Shown here: in pieces, positions 36,909-48,709 of the stretch
Numbering within the stretch: the stretch's first letter is position 1
Layout: each line of letters opens with the position of its first letter
Source: Acanthaster planci
Taxonomy: Eukaryota > Echinodermata > Asteroidea > Valvatida > Acanthasteridae
DNA: 64,000 nt
Direction: 5' to 3'
Assembly: GCF_001949145.1 (NCBI RefSeq)
Contig: NW_019091569.1
Coordinates: 70,397-134,396, forward strand
The notes under the pieces: generated by a model
What the model saw: the letters and a program-made list of their open reading frames with translations, nothing else
The model's database searches: none
Told to the model about the DNA's origin: nothing
Position numbers and translations under genes: made by a program

Positions 36909-38705
36909 TTAGAAAATATTTGAATTTGAAGTCGCGACTGCGGCTCCAAGAACAATCATCACTAATCCGACCCCGAACATTAAGAGCAGATACTTTCAAA
37001 TTCCTCGAACAAACTTTTCGAATGGAATTTTAGTTACCGCTAATGCTCCAATTACGACTCCATATGTAGGAACTACCATATTCGCTAATCCTGCTCCTCA
37101 TGCATAGGCAGTAATTGTTTCGGAAATTAACTCCGTCTTTCCAGCCTCATGAATCGCGGGTCCCAAAATTGGGAAAGTCGCGGAAGCAAGTCCCGAAGTT
37201 GACGGAATAATGAACGTTAATGGAATAAAGAGAATATAACTCAAAATTGGAACTAAGAATCCTTCACCGGTTTGTACACCGGAAATCGCATTCGCAATTC
37301 CTTTTGAGAATAAAATTTCCATATTCGTTGATTTTAAAATCACTGTTACTCCTCGAGCAATTCCAACAGCGAGAGCTACTCCCATCATATCTTTTGCACC
37401 TTCTACCATTTCTTCAACATAATTCTTTTCACTCTTTCAATTAATGAAAGCAATAATCAAAGAAATCATGAAGAAATAAGCAGCTAATGTTCCAAGATAA
37501 AAATATCCAAAAGTTCAATCTAGAACTCAAGCTTCGTGAGCTACCATCGATTGTGTAACATCACTGTTGTGCAATCAACTAACGGCTTTGTTGTTTGAAA
37601 ATGTTCCGTATTCAAGAGTAGATAACGGTCCATCATACATATTTTCTGGATCAATAATGCTGTCGTAGGCAAGCATTCCTAACACCATCACTACAAATGT
37701 GAAGAGAAAAATAATTGAGGTAATTAATCTTCGTTTGGTGAGAGGAGGGGCTGTTTCCGCATGTGCTCCCGTAAACATTTTTTCATGAACTTCAAACAAA
37801 TCTTTCATTGCTGAATTGTTTTTATTCATTTTGACCCGGGCCGCATAAATCATCACGAAAACAATAGTAACAATTGTAAAGAATACTCATGCTACTCATC
37901 GTCATGCTTCTCCACCAATGGCTTGGGCTCGCGTCAATTCTTCCGTACCGGCAACCGATGATACGGCTGTCAATGTTGAAAATGGATTAATGGTTGATCC
38001 CATAACACCAACTCCAGCACCGACGAAAATGATGAGAAAGCCAGTTCATGTATCAAAACCAGCGGCTAATGCTAATGGAATAATAATTCCATAGAAAGCC
38101 AATGATTCTTCGGCCATTCCGTAGGATGTTCCCGCGAACGAGAAAAATAACATTAACGGAATAATAACTCAAGTTTGACGCAATCCTTCTTTAATGAGAG
38201 CGAAATAATAGTGTATAACACTTTTGGCTCGCACATTAGAAGAAATTTTCTTAAACTCTTTCGGGAAATAACGAGAAACTTTTCCAATCAAAGCTTCAAG
38301 AGACTGTGATTTAACAACCACATTAATGAAACCTCCTAAAACAAAGAGGAAAATGATAACTCAAATAGCATTTCAGATTCCTGCAGGAATTGCAGTAAAT
38401 CAATCAAGAAGACCTGCTCCGATAATCGGCACAGCCTCCTTACCTGTTTCTATTTTTTCGCCGGCATCGCTTAACACAAACAGTTTACCTCCTTCGTCGA
38501 CATAACTACCAGCTGTATAAGGCAGTATGTAGTTTCCTTCAAGGTCTTTCGGGATTTCCTGATAAATTGTAGTTTCATCACCCGATAATACTCCAGCATA
38601 TGAGAGAATCAAACTGATTACTCCCATAATAATTACGATCAAAAATAATAACGTTAACGCATGTGGTAAACGCATTTTTGATCAAAAACTTTTTAATGAC
38701 TTCAT
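36909..38705 (-). CDS. YfcC/ArcD-type arginine-ornithine exchanger (inferred)
   Basis: 598 residues with about 12 membrane segments and two soluble insertions. Sequence elements such as PLTFIIPSTSGLASATFPILGP and the N-terminal KMRLPHALTLLFLI match the YfcC family, whose mollicute members sit with arginine deiminase genes and are thought to exchange arginine for ornithine. The role is inferred from operon position: it follows argF (25 bases) and arcA, with its own AAAGGAAAG ribosome site. Confidence 0.82.
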
Positions 38706-38730
38706 CTTTCTTTCCTTTCTTTTTTCATAA

Positions 38731-39726
38731 TTAATTGCCGGCTGTCGCCACCATTATCGCTTTAATGGTGTGAAGCCGATTTTCCGCTTGTTGAAAAACA
38801 TGCGAATACTTGGACTCAAAAACTTCATCCGTAACTTCCATTTCGGTAATTCCGAATTTTTTTTCAATTTTTTTCGCCACAATCGTTTGATTATTATGAA
38901 AAGCAGGTAAACAATGTAAAAACATTGGTTCAACTTTACCGGTTGCTTTCATAATTTCCATGGAAACTTGATATTTCTTTAATTTACTGATGCGATCTTT
39001 TCAAACCTCATCCGGCTCTCCCATGGAAACTCAAACATCGGTATAAATGATATCAACATTCTTTGCTCCTTTCAAAGGATCGGCCATAAAAGTAATTGTT
39101 CCTCCGGTAGTTTGAGCTATTTTTTGAGCTTGTTGAACAATTTTGTGTTCTGGATACATACCTTCGGGAGCGACACAAACAAAGTGCATTCCCATCATCA
39201 CACAACCAATCATTAAGGATGCGGCCATATTGTTTTTACCATCTCCGTAAAAAGCGAGTCGCAATCCTTTGAGAGTTTTTTTAATTTCTCGTACGGTGAG
39301 CAAGTCCGCCAGAATTTGTGTTGGATGAAATTCATCGGTTAATCCATTTCATACGGGTACGCCCGCATATTTGGCCAATTCTTCAACGGTAGTTTGTTTA
39401 AAACCACGAAATTCAATTCCGTCATAAATTGCTCCTAAGACTCGAGCACTATCCGCGACTGATTCTTTATAGGCAAATTGAGAACCCGAGGGTCCCATAT
39501 AAGTAGTAGTCGCGCCTTGATCATGAGCTCCAACTTCAAAAGCAGAACGTGTTCGAGTAGAATCTTTTTGAAAAAGTAAAACAAAGTTTTTCCCTTTCAT
39601 TCTCGGTACTTCTGTGCCTGCATACTTGCTTTTCTTCAAATTTAATGAAAGATCAATCAAGTATGCAATTTCTTGGGGAGTAAAGTCTAACAATTTAAGA
39701 AAGTGTCGACCTCGTAAATTTATCAT
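38731..39726 (-). CDS. argF: Ornithine carbamoyltransferase (catabolic)
   Basis: 331 residues. Carbamoyl-phosphate site [15 protein letters not shown] (STRTR), the FLHCLPAFH ornithine motif and GNNxMAxS-type segment [10 protein letters not shown] are intact. In the arginine dihydrolase pathway it splits citrulline into ornithine and carbamoyl phosphate. An AGGAG ribosome site overlaps the arcA stop, 19 bases upstream. No carbamate kinase gene (arcC) is in this window. Confidence 0.96.
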
Positions 39727-39745
39727 AATAAACTAACTCTTTCTC

Positions 39746-40936
39746 CTAGATGTCTTCTCGCACAATCGGCATTGACATGCATCGTGGTCCACCTCGTCCG
39801 CGAGATAACTCGGAACTCGGCATCTCAAGCACTTCTACACCCGCTTTTTTCAAAAGAGAAACGGTAACCGGATTTCGGTCATAGGCAATGACTTTTCCGG
39901 GAGCAATTGCGAGAACATTTGTTCCGTCGTTTCATTGCTCTTGTGCCTGAGTAATCGGAGAATCTCCACCGCAACGAATAAAGGTTGGTTGAGAACCATT
40001 AATTTCGGTGAAAAGAGTTTCTAAATTATGATCAGTAAGTTTCTTTCCTTCGACTGTGATTTCTCACACCTTAAATTGATCTTTGAAATCAAAAATTAAA
40101 GGATGAACAATAAATTTATTGAAATCAATACTTGTAAACACTGTGTCTAAATGCATAAATGCCCGACTTTCAGGTAAATCTAAGCAGTAAACTTTTTTAA
40201 ACGATGTGTCGGCATCATGCAAAACTCTTTTGGCTACTTTTTCGATGGACTTAAGTTCGGTTCGTTGACTTTTTCCAATCACGAGAGTTTCTTTATTTAA
40301 CACCATTACATCACCTCCTTCGAGATTTGTGTCTTCATCTCGATGGTAATAAAATTTGATTTGATTCGCAAATCGCGGATGATGATGTAAAACATAATGA
40401 CAGAAAAGAGTTTCTCTGCGTCGAGTTTCGGAAAACATGCGATGAAGAGTAACTCCAATTCCCGCCGAGGCAAAAGGGTCTCGTTGAAATACAGTGTTCG
40501 GCAGGGGATCAATCGCAAATGGATAACTATTCTTATTTTTGACTCCAATGTCGCGAGTTTCCACTCCGGCAATCATACTATTTACCATATCTTGAGTGTT
40601 CATATTGGTGAAATATTGATACAAAGCATCACGATGAGCCGGATTAACCTTTCCTTCGTCGAGAAATTTTTGAACGAATTCTTCTTTTAATTTTTCGTTC
40701 ATATCAATCGTTTCGGCGAGAAGAGTTTCGATATAGAGAACTTCAACTCCGTTATCATGCAAAAGTTTTGCAAAATAATCATGCTCTTGGCGAGCTACTT
40801 TCAAAAAAGGCGTCTCGTCAAATAACAATCGCTCCAATAAATCGGGAGTTAAATTCGAAAATTCCTTTCCCGGACGATGTAAGAGTACAGTTTTGAGTTT
40901 TCCATACTCACTAAAAACATTTATAGATTTTTTCAT
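39746..40936 (-). CDS. arcA: Arginine deiminase
   Basis: 396 residues. Hydrolyses arginine to citrulline and ammonia. Active-site features are present: [12 protein letters not shown], the EGGDVM loop, [10 protein letters not shown] (His) and the nucleophile in [12 protein letters not shown]. First gene of the operon, with AGAAAGGA ribosome site and a possible extended -10 TGCTAAAAT (40980-40988). It supplies ATP in non-glycolytic mollicutes. Confidence 0.97.
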
Positions 40937-40979
40937 AATATTTTCCTTTCTATTAAAGTTAAATTTTCTATTTGCCTCG

Positions 40980-40985
40980 ATTTTA
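40980..40985 (-). promoter_or_regulatory. Putative -10 of the arginine operon
   Basis: TAAAAT preceded by TGC (extended -10 pattern) 44 bases before the arcA start, in an AT-rich spacer between trxB and arcA. No confident -35 element or operator is seen. Confidence 0.35.
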
Positions 40986-41089
40986 GCATAAAAAATAAAA
41001 AAAGAAGCGAAGCGAAATTACAAACATATTTTGCCCTTATTTTTTCGGAAGAAAAAAATTTTTTTAAATATTATTTTTTTTATTTTTTT

Positions 41090-42010
41090 TTATTTTTGCG
41101 AACCAATTATACTGTGTATCGCCGTTGTTGCGGATGACATTGCGGTGGTATATTGTTGTAAACTATTCGCGACAATATCACCAACCGCATATAGGCCAGG
41201 AATTTTGGTTGCAAACTGAGAATTCGTTTCAATAAAACCATCTTTGTTGGTTAAGTTTAATTGTGAATCCAAAAAGTGATGATTGGGTAAACTGCCAATA
41301 AAAATAAATAACCCCGAGACAATTAAAGTTTGAGTTTTTTGAGTTTGAGAATTAAATAAAACTAATTTTTCCAATGATTTTTTGCCGAGGGCGGTTTGTA
41401 GGGTTACATGATTAATGATTTCGACATTTTTTAATTTTGCAATCCGATCAATTAAAATCGGCTGGGCGGTTACTTTGGCATTTTGATTTAAAATGTATAC
41501 TTTCTTGGCGATGGTCGCCAAAACTAAAGTTTCTTCAAAGGCGGTTGTTCCCGCACCGATGACTGCCACAACTTGATCTTTAAAAAAATACCCATCACAG
41601 CTGGAACAATAAGAAACACCGAGGCCTTCATACTGAACGACGGAAGGAATATTTAATTTTCGTTCGCGGCAACCGGTGGCAATAATGACATGCGAAAAAG
41701 AATACTGTTTTTGGGCCGTCCGAATTTGAATGGCTTGAGTTTGAACGGAATAAGTCAAAAATTGAATCTCTTCATGTTTCACGGGAATATTTAAATAATC
41801 AACTTGATGAATAAATTTTTGAGCTAATCGCGGTCCATCAATAGTAGCAATGCCGGGAAAATTTTCAATCAACATAGTTTTTCAAATTTTTCCGCCGACT
41901 TGTTCTTTGGTAAATAAAATCGGTTTTCAATTCGCTCGTTTGGCATAAATTGCCGCCGTCACTCCCGCCGGACCGGCACCAATAATCGCAATTTCCAATT
42001 TATTTTGCAT
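41090..42010 (-). CDS. trxB: Thioredoxin reductase
   Basis: 306 residues. FAD site GAGPAGVTAA at the start, redox motif CSSC in GVSYCSSCDGYFF, NADPH site VAVIGAGTTAFEE and the C-terminal FAD motif IPGLYAVGDIV. Reduces thioredoxin with NADPH. The stop is followed by long A/T runs. The redox CxxC is Ser-Ser rather than the common Ala-Thr. Confidence 0.95.
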
Positions 42011-42058
42011 GTTTTAGTTTGTTATCTCTTTTTTAACACAAATAGATGAAAATAAAAT

Positions 42059-43216
42059 CTAACTTTTTAAGTATAGCAAATATTCTCTTTTATAAATTTT
42101 ATTCGTGTTAATAAATTGAGAAATTTTACTCATGGGCACAATTTTATTGTCTTTATTCAAAAACATAATTTCCTTCTCTTTCGTGGAATAAATAATAATT
42201 TTTTGATTGGAACGAAAGGTAAAATATTTTTTTTCTGTGGGAGAAAACTGAACAATAGTATTTTTATCTTCAGAAAATAAATCATTATATGGAGCCGGAG
42301 CATATAAAAGCACTCGAATGAGATTATGTAAAATTTTATCTTTTGTATGAACATAAGTTTTACGAATTCACATTAGCATTTCCTGATCATCAAGTTCAAG
42401 AAATTGCGAAAGAGAAGGAAATTGATTTTTTAACAAAAATCGAAATTCTTGATGATAATTAAATTGTTCGGGATTGATTTGATATAAATCAACAATTCTT
42501 TGAAAAATGTTTCGATAGATTCCTTCTACTAACAAACTTTTTTGATCTCAAAATAATCTTTTATAAATATAAAATCGAAAAATTAAATAATTTTCCACAT
42601 ATAAAAGCGAAGCATTCGTAAAAACAATACGATTGTCGATTAAACAAATGCCATCAATTAAAAAATTAACATCTCCCAAATTGAGATTTCATCCAATAAA
42701 ATGAGAATCTCGAATTAAATAATCTAAACGATCAAAATCAAATTGACAGGAAATCAAACTTTGCGCTCAATCATTTTTAGCCTGACTCAAAATTAAATCA
42801 CAAATTCGTTGAACATTTAATTTGTGTTTTTTTAACAAAGTTAAAATCTTACCTTGGGAATTTCGAATAATTTTTGTTGACATTTGTTCGTGTTTAAACT
42901 TAGAAAAAATTAATTCAAAACTATGAGAAAAAGGACCATGGCCAATATCGTGTAATAATCCCGCAATTTCAATTTCCAATTTTTCTCTTTTGGATAAATG
43001 ATTAAAAATAGAACGTTGCAGAAGTTTATGCAGCAAAAAATAAACTCCCACAGAATGCGAATAACGAGTGTGCTGAGTGGAAGGACGAACAAAAGGTAAA
43101 ACTCCTAATTGATTAATATTTTTTAATCTTTGAAATTCAGGAGTATAAATAATTGCTTCAATAATTGGTTCATCAATAATAAATTTTTGATAAACAGCAT
43201 CATAAACCGTGATCAT
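42059..43216 (-). CDS. HD-domain phosphohydrolase, dNTPase-like
   Basis: 385 residues. The start MITVYDAVYQKF leads into QLGVLPFVRPSTQHTRYSHS, then the HD pair in AGLLHDIGHGPFSHSFE and a third-site FDFDRLDYLIRDS, the pattern of metal-dependent HD hydrolases related to deoxyguanosine triphosphatases. It probably hydrolyses a nucleotide; substrate not known. A GTG start 36 bases upstream is less likely. Confidence 0.85.
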
Positions 43217-43271
43217 AAAAATAAAAGTTTTAATTATTTTAACAAAGTTCACTCGAGAGTAAAAAAGATAA

Positions 43272-44720
43272 TTAAATTCTTTTTAATAATGAGTTTAAGA
43301 TGTATAAAATAGCTTTTTGCCCTTTAAACAGAAGTAAATATTTGAGTCTAATACGAGATTTATGACCAACTAAAGCTCGTTCTAATAAACGAGAAAGTTT
43401 TTTTTGAGATGTTTCTGTTTTGTGAGCAATTTGAAAAAAACTTTCAAATAAGGTTTGTTCGTTTCAGAGAGTTAACTGAGAAAAAATTTCATAACAACAA
43501 GTTAATATCTTTTTTTGAGTTTTCAATAAAATTAAAAGTTCTTGAGAATAGTCAATCTGATGTTCGGTATAGAAAGATAAAACACGACTGGTTTCTCCAA
43601 AATAACGAATGGCCCCGCGAGCTGAAGTAATCATTTGAATTAATTTAGCATCGGAAATTTGATATTTTTGTTGAAATTCATGTGTATATTTCTTGGCTTC
43701 AACTAAAAATGTTGACAATTCTAATTTGCGTAAATGTTGTTGATTCACTCAATTTAATTTACCTCAATCAAATGTACTGGCGGCTTTATTGAGATCTCTT
43801 CCGTTAAAACGCGAAATCAATTCCGAAAGAGAAAAAATTTCCCGATTTAAGTCCGGGCATCATCCTAAAAGAGCTAAATAATTTGCTAAAGCCTGGGGTA
43901 AATATCCATTTTTTGCATAATAATCTAAATAATGCTTTGAAATAAAAAGACGCTTGGACATTTTTGCCGTATCTAAAGTTTTTAACAGAGTTAAATGAGC
44001 AAAGGTGGGAATATTTCATTCTAAAGCCTGATAAAGCAAAATTTGTTTAGGAGTATTTGACAAGTGATCGGAACCTCTTAATATATGAGAAATCTCCATC
44101 AAATGATCATCGACGATAACGGCAAAATTATAAGTGGGAAATAAGTCCGTTTTGATTAAAATAAAATCTTCAATATAAGTCGTTTCAAAAAAAACTTCGC
44201 CATAAACTAAATCGTTAAAAATAATTTTCTGTTCGGGTTGAACTTCTAAACGAATGCAATAGGAAATCTTATTTTTTAATTTTTCTTGAATTTTGCTTGC
44301 TTTCAATTGAAGACATTTTTTACTATACTGAGGAGCTTTTTGACCGGATAAAAGTTGCTGTTTTTTTTCTTTTGCTAATTCTTCACGAGTACAAAAACAA
44401 TAATATGCTTTTTTTGTTTGGACTAATTGACGAGCAATTTTTTGATAAATTGGTAAACGATCAGATTGGCGATAGGGTTCGTATGGACCGCCGATATCAA
44501 CACTTTCATCAATTTGCAAACCGAGTCATCGTAGTTGTGATAACAATTTACTCTCAATCTGTGATTGATGCCGCTGGCGATCGGTGTCCTCAAAACGAAC
44601 TACAAATTTTCCTTTGTAATGTTGAGCGAATAAATAACAATAAAGAGCGGTGCGGGCTCCCCCTAAATGTAAATGCCCCGTTGGCGAAGGAGCGAAACGT
44701 GTACGAACTCGATTAAACAT
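43272..44720 (-). CDS. gltX: Glutamyl-tRNA synthetase
   Basis: 482 residues. Class I HIGH motif in [18 protein letters not shown] and KMSKR-type motif in TAKMSKRLF; the C-terminal anticodon-binding half is present. It charges tRNA-Glu and, in mollicutes lacking GlnRS, also tRNA-Gln. It is divergent from the deoD pair with about 86 bases between the starts. Confidence 0.96.
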
Positions 44721-44806
44721 ATAAATTAAATTTTATTTTAACCTTAAATTAATTTTCTTCTTGAATTCAAAGTTCGTAATCAATGTGTTAAAATATATGT
44801 TTTTCA

Positions 44807-45541
44807 ATGTCAAGACACTTAAATGCGTCTCCCGATCAAATTGCTAAATATGTCTTAATGGCAGGGGATCCGCGCAGAACAACTCGAGCCGCTCAAAAAT
44901 TTTTAGAAAAAGTCAAATTAGTTTCCACAAATCGTGGAGCATTAATTTATACCGGTTTTTATAAGGAAATACGATTCAGTTTTGCGACGAGTGGCATGGG
45001 AGCAACGTCAATGAGCACTTATGCTTGAGAATTGTACAATGATTATAAAGTAGAAGCTATTATACGAATTGGAACTACCGGTGGATATGGCAAGAATACA
45101 CAAATTTTTGATATTTATAATCCCCATCAATTATGAACTCAAAACAATTTACAAAGCTCACAATGAAATTTAACACAAAGTCGTAAACCTTCCCTTCAAC
45201 TATACGAATTAATTAATCAAACTGCCAAATTAATGGGAATAAAAATCAAAAATGCGAAAGTGCATTCTACGGATATGTTTTATACAAATCCAACACACTT
45301 TGCCACAGTTTGAAAAAAATATGGATGTGAAATTGTGGAAATGGAATTAGTGGGACTTTGAGGAGTGAGTTCACAATTGAATAAACATAGTGCTGCTCTT
45401 TTGATGGTAAGTGATTTAATTTATAATCGCGAAACCAAAAAAATACAAGATACAACCTTTGATGAACGAGTTCAAAAGACCGATTTATTATGAAAAATAG
45501 GCTTGGAAACATTTGTAAATTGAAAGAAAAGAAAAAAATAA
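44807..45541 (+). CDS. deoD: Purine nucleoside phosphorylase, DeoD type, copy 1
   Basis: 244 residues. Compared with the E. coli DeoD active site, His4 (SRHL), Gly20-Asp21 and Arg24 (GDPRR), Arg87 (IIRIGTTGG), the VEME nucleoside motif and Ser-Asp (LMVSDLI) are all kept, so it should cleave purine nucleosides with phosphate. It heads a two-gene unit; copy 2 starts 5 bases after its stop. No clear ribosome site precedes the ATG; an AT-rich TTAAAATATATG lies close upstream, so the mRNA may be almost leaderless. Confidence 0.94.
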
Positions 45542-45546
45542 AAATT

Positions 45547-46281
45547 ATGTCGAGACATTTAGAGGCAAAGCCGGGAGAAATATCGAAGTATGTTCTTATT
45601 TCCGGAAATCCGGAACGCACACAATATATGGCGAACAAATTTTTACAAAAAGTAAAATTAATAAGTAAAATTCGCGGAGCTCTTGTATATAGTGGATACT
45701 ATAAAAATTTATATGTTACCTTTGCTACAAGTGGCATGGGCATGCCATCAATTGCTATTTATGCTCATGAATTATTTAATCATTACGGAGTCGAAGTTAT
45801 TATTCGTACCGGAACATGCGGTGGATATCATCCGAACATTAATATTTATGATGTTGTTATTCCTCGAGATACATGAAAAACGGGAAATTTTCGAGAACAA
45901 ACCGAAGATCCAAAGGATAAAGAAAAAATCAATACTCCAAATTTAGAATTATATGAATTATTAAATAAAACGGCTCAAAAATTAAACATTCCGGTAAAAA
46001 ATCATCGAGTTCAAACGACGAATTTCTTTTACAGTGATTTAAAGGTCGCCGAATCGGCCTGAAAAAACAAAAAATGCGGTGTGGTTAGTATGGAATCATG
46101 AGCTTTATGACGAGAAGCAAATCGCTGTGGGCGTTTTGCGGCAACCATTTTACTCACGGTGGATTTAGTGATTAATCACGAAAACAAAAAAATAAAAAAT
46201 ACAAATTTTAGAGATCAAATTGTTAAGTGCGATGTTTTATTTAAAATCGCTTTAGAAACCTTGCAAAACTGAAAAAAATAA
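45547..46281 (+). CDS. DeoD-type nucleoside phosphorylase, diverged copy 2
   Basis: 244 residues, same length as copy 1 and clearly paralogous (MSRHL start, SKYVLISGNP, FATSGMGMPSIAIYAHEL). Several catalytic positions have changed: GDP is GNP (Asp21 to Asn), the VEME motif is VSME (first Glu to Ser), and the Ser-Asp pair before the C-terminal helix is Val-Asp (LLTVDLV). Arg24, the IIRTGTCGG phosphate arginine and the ME pair remain. It may have another base specificity or low activity. It is intact and reads through TGA tryptophans, so it is not a decayed pseudogene. Confidence 0.88.
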
Positions 46282-46301
46282 AAACTCAATTATTTTTAAC
46301 T

Positions 46302-46553
46302 TTATTGTGTGTATTTCATTCAGGCTAAATAACGAGCCCGCCGAATGGCGAGCGATAAAGCTCTTTGTTGTGATGGTTTGGTCGCGGTGACGGAACGAGG
46401 CAAAATACTGCCGGACTTAGAAATAAAACGAGAGAGTAAATCAACATTTTTGTAATCAATGTAGGTAATTTGATTTTTAGTAAAATAACAAACTTTTTTC
46501 TTAAAACTACGATATTTTTTGCGAGAGCGAGAAAAAGATTTTTTATTGGTCAA
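46302..46553 (-). CDS. rpsR: 30S ribosomal protein S18 (TTG start)
   Basis: 83 residues. Core [27 protein letters not shown] and [18 protein letters not shown] match S18. No ATG precedes the core; the in-frame TTG at 46553 has GAGAGGAA 9 bases upstream, so TTG is the start. The C-terminus continues through a TGA to WMKYTQ. It follows ssb by 6 bases. Confidence 0.92.
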
Positions 46554-46559
46554 TTTGAA

Positions 46560-47060
46560 TTATTCCTCTCAATAAATATCGTCGTTGTCTTTCGATGAAT
46601 CTGATTTTTTGGACGAAGAGTCGGATGAAGATGAAGAAACGGGGGCACTTTCTGATTTTTTCGCCGTCGACGGTAAATCGGTCGAGGAAACAGATGAATT
46701 CGAATTAAAATCAGTATTTTCACTCGCTGTTGAAACATTAGCCGTTTTGGTTTCCGAAGGTTTAGTTTCCAGAAAAACAACTCGATTAGCGTTTATATTG
46801 TAGTAAGTTTTTCGATTATTTTCCGGACCAACGATTCGCACTTGAATAGAACCGTCCACTAAAATTTGAGAACCTTTTTTTAAATAATTATGAATGTTTT
46901 GCGCGGTTTGGCCTCACACAATAACGGAAATAAAATCAACCGTCTTATTATAAACATTGTTGACGGCGAGAGAAAAACGAACATAAACACGACCGTTTTC
47001 GGTTTGTTTCAATTCCAAATCATTTGCAATTCTTCCAACTAAAACTACTTTGTTATACAT
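46560..47060 (-). CDS. ssb: Single-stranded DNA-binding protein
   Basis: 166 residues. OB fold (1-108) from MYNKVVLVGRIANDLELKQT; the linker is Ser/Thr/Asp-rich and low-complexity; the tail ends DNDDIYWEE, acidic and with a Trp, a variant of the DDDIPF tail that recruits repair proteins. Paired with rpsR, but rpsF, the usual third partner, is 6.5 kb away. Confidence 0.94.
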
Positions 47061-47086
47061 TTTATTTTTTCCTTATTATAGTTAAA

Positions 47087-47365
47087 TTAACTTTTATTTT
47101 TGGATTTTCCTTTTTTTAATGATGATTTTTGAGTTTTGGCTTTTTGTAAGGCCGCTGATTTTTTTTCTAATTGCCGAAATCTCTCCATTCGTCCGGCTTT
47201 CGATTCAAATTTTTGAGTTCCGATGTAAAAAGGATGACAGTTGGAACAGGCATCAATTTTAAAATCTTTTTTTAATGTTGTTTGAATATGATGTGTCTTT
47301 TCGCAAGTGATGCAAAAAGTATTTACAAATTGTAGAGTAATCGGCACCGATTTTGTCTTTTTCAT
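47087..47365 (-). CDS. rpmE: 50S ribosomal protein L31, zinc-type
   Basis: 92 residues. CITCEKTH and CSNCHPFYIGTQKF give the four-Cys zinc site and the L31 signature. The C-terminal half after GRMERFRQLEKK is a basic tail longer than usual. Confidence 0.93.
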   Translation of the reverse strand: MKKTKSVPITLQFVNTFCITCEKTHHIQTTLKKDFKIDACSNCHPFYIGTQKFESKAGRMERFRQLEKKSAALQKAKTQKSSLKKGKSKNKS

Positions 47366-47379
47366 CTCTGACTAAAAAA

Positions 47380-47889
47380 CTATTTTAATTCAATAACTGC
47401 TCCTGCCGATTCCAACTGAGATTTGATATTTTCGGCTTCACTCATTGGCTTGTCCGCCGCGATGGTTGCCGGTAATTTTTCTAAAATTTGTTTTGCTTCA
47501 ATTAACCCTTTTCCGCTAATTGATGCTAAAACTTTAATCACCGAAATTTTGCTTTGTCCGATTTCGGTAAGAATTACCGAAGCTTTATCCAAAGCTTTGC
47601 TTTCGCCATTTGTACTGGCCACCGATGAAACTAATGGTTTAATGTCAAAATAATTTTGCACCGTTTGTACAAATTCATTTAATTCTTTAATTGTCATTTT
47701 TTCAATTTCATGAATTAATTTTTCAAATTTTTTATTCACTACTTTCTCGGAAGACTTTTTTGTTGTTTGAGTTTCCGAACCCGAGGATTCAATTTTTGCT
47801 TTCTTAACTTCTTGAGCTTTTTGCTCATTTTTATCATTATGACTTGATGATGCTTTTTTTTCCGTATCTTTTTTAATTTCTTGACTCAT
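47380..47889 (-). CDS. rplL: 50S ribosomal protein L7/L12 with N-terminal extension
   Basis: 169 residues, about 45 more than usual. The first 50 (QEIKKDTEKKASSSHND on) are charged and Ser-rich, then an N-terminal dimerisation segment (LIHEIEKMTIKELNEFV) and the factor-binding domain SVIKVLASISGKGLIEAKQI, which departs a little from the usual TGLGLKEAK. L7/L12 is the stalk protein that recruits GTPase factors. The gene order is rplJ, small membrane protein gene, rplL. Confidence 0.93.
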   Translation of the reverse strand: MSQEIKKDTEKKASSSHNDKNEQKAQEVKKAKIESSGSETQTTKKSSEKVVNKKFEKLIHEIEKMTIKELNEFVQTVQNYFDIKPLVSSVASTNGESKALDKASVILTEIGQSKISVIKVLASISGKGLIEAKQILEKLPATIAADKPMSEAENIKSQLESAGAVIELK

Positions 47890-47942
47890 TTAATTTTTCC
47901 TTTCTGTTATATTAAATTTATGATGTTCAAAATTTTATGATT

Positions 47943-48149
47943 CTATCGATGTCTGTTTCTTCGATCTACTTGACGAGTGGCAATTATATAAACTATTAAC
48001 CCCCAAACAATACCGGAAAAAATCATACCAAGAATAATTCTTACCATGGAATTCTTTTTTACTCCCGATGCAACTAGTCACATTCCAAAGATTCAGACTA
48101 AAATGCTGATTAATACAATGACAATAACAATAAATAGATTAAGTTCCAT
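47943..48149 (-). CDS. Small two-helix membrane protein of unknown function
   Basis: 68 residues from ATG 48149 to TAG. Two hydrophobic segments, NLFIVIVIVLISILVWIFGM and MIFSGIVWGLIVYIIAT, flank a short basic loop SGVKKNS; the tail is basic (RQVDRRNRHR). A strong AGAAAGGAAAG ribosome site precedes it. Lies between rplJ and rplL, which are normally adjacent. Two Trp are TGA-coded, supporting it as a real gene. No family is recognised. Confidence 0.7.
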
Positions 48150-48188
48150 ATATTTTTCTTTCCTTTCTTACATTTTTTATTATAGACA

Positions 48189-48704
48189 TTATATATTACT
48201 ACAAACGGATTCGGTTGATATTCTTTTTTCTTTGGATTGTAAAAGAATAATCAAATTACTTAATCCCGTGGACAAAAGACTCACAAAGTGACCCAATGAT
48301 TCTTCTCGAGTTGGCAAATTGGCTAATTCTTCCAAAGATTGAGTATCTAACGTTGAATGATCAAAGTAGCCAGCAATCATTGACAGTGATTTGTGTTGAT
48401 GAGTAAATTTTCAAATTGTTTTGAGTAAATTCAGAGATTTTGTTGGACTATGAATTACCATGATTGGTCCTCTTAAGTAAGACTGAAGATTCATCAACGG
48501 AGTTTTATTTAATGCTAACTTTAAAAGAGTGTTTTTATAAATTGAAACCTTACCACCAATTTCATGAATGGATTTGCGTAATTTTTCTGTTTTTTGAACA
48601 GTTAACTGACTGTAATGAAGCAAAACGAAAGTTTGTGCATCTTTTAATCCTTCCTGCATGGAATGAATTTTATCGCTTTTAATTTTTCTGTTTTTGCTCA
48701 CCAT
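48189..48704 (-). CDS. rplJ: 50S ribosomal protein L10
   Basis: 171 residues from MVSKNRKIKSDKIHSMQ. TFVLLHYSQLTVQKTEKLR and VSIYKNTLLKLALN match the rRNA-binding N-terminal domain; the C-terminal helix binds L7/L12 dimers. A longer start at 48782 lies inside the regulatory leader and is rejected. Confidence 0.92.
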
Positions 48705-48709
48705 AATAC

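Noticed and set aside
45547-46281. Second deoD copy as a pseudogene
   Set aside because: Full length with no TAA or TAG inside and conserved fold residues; only specific active-site residues changed.
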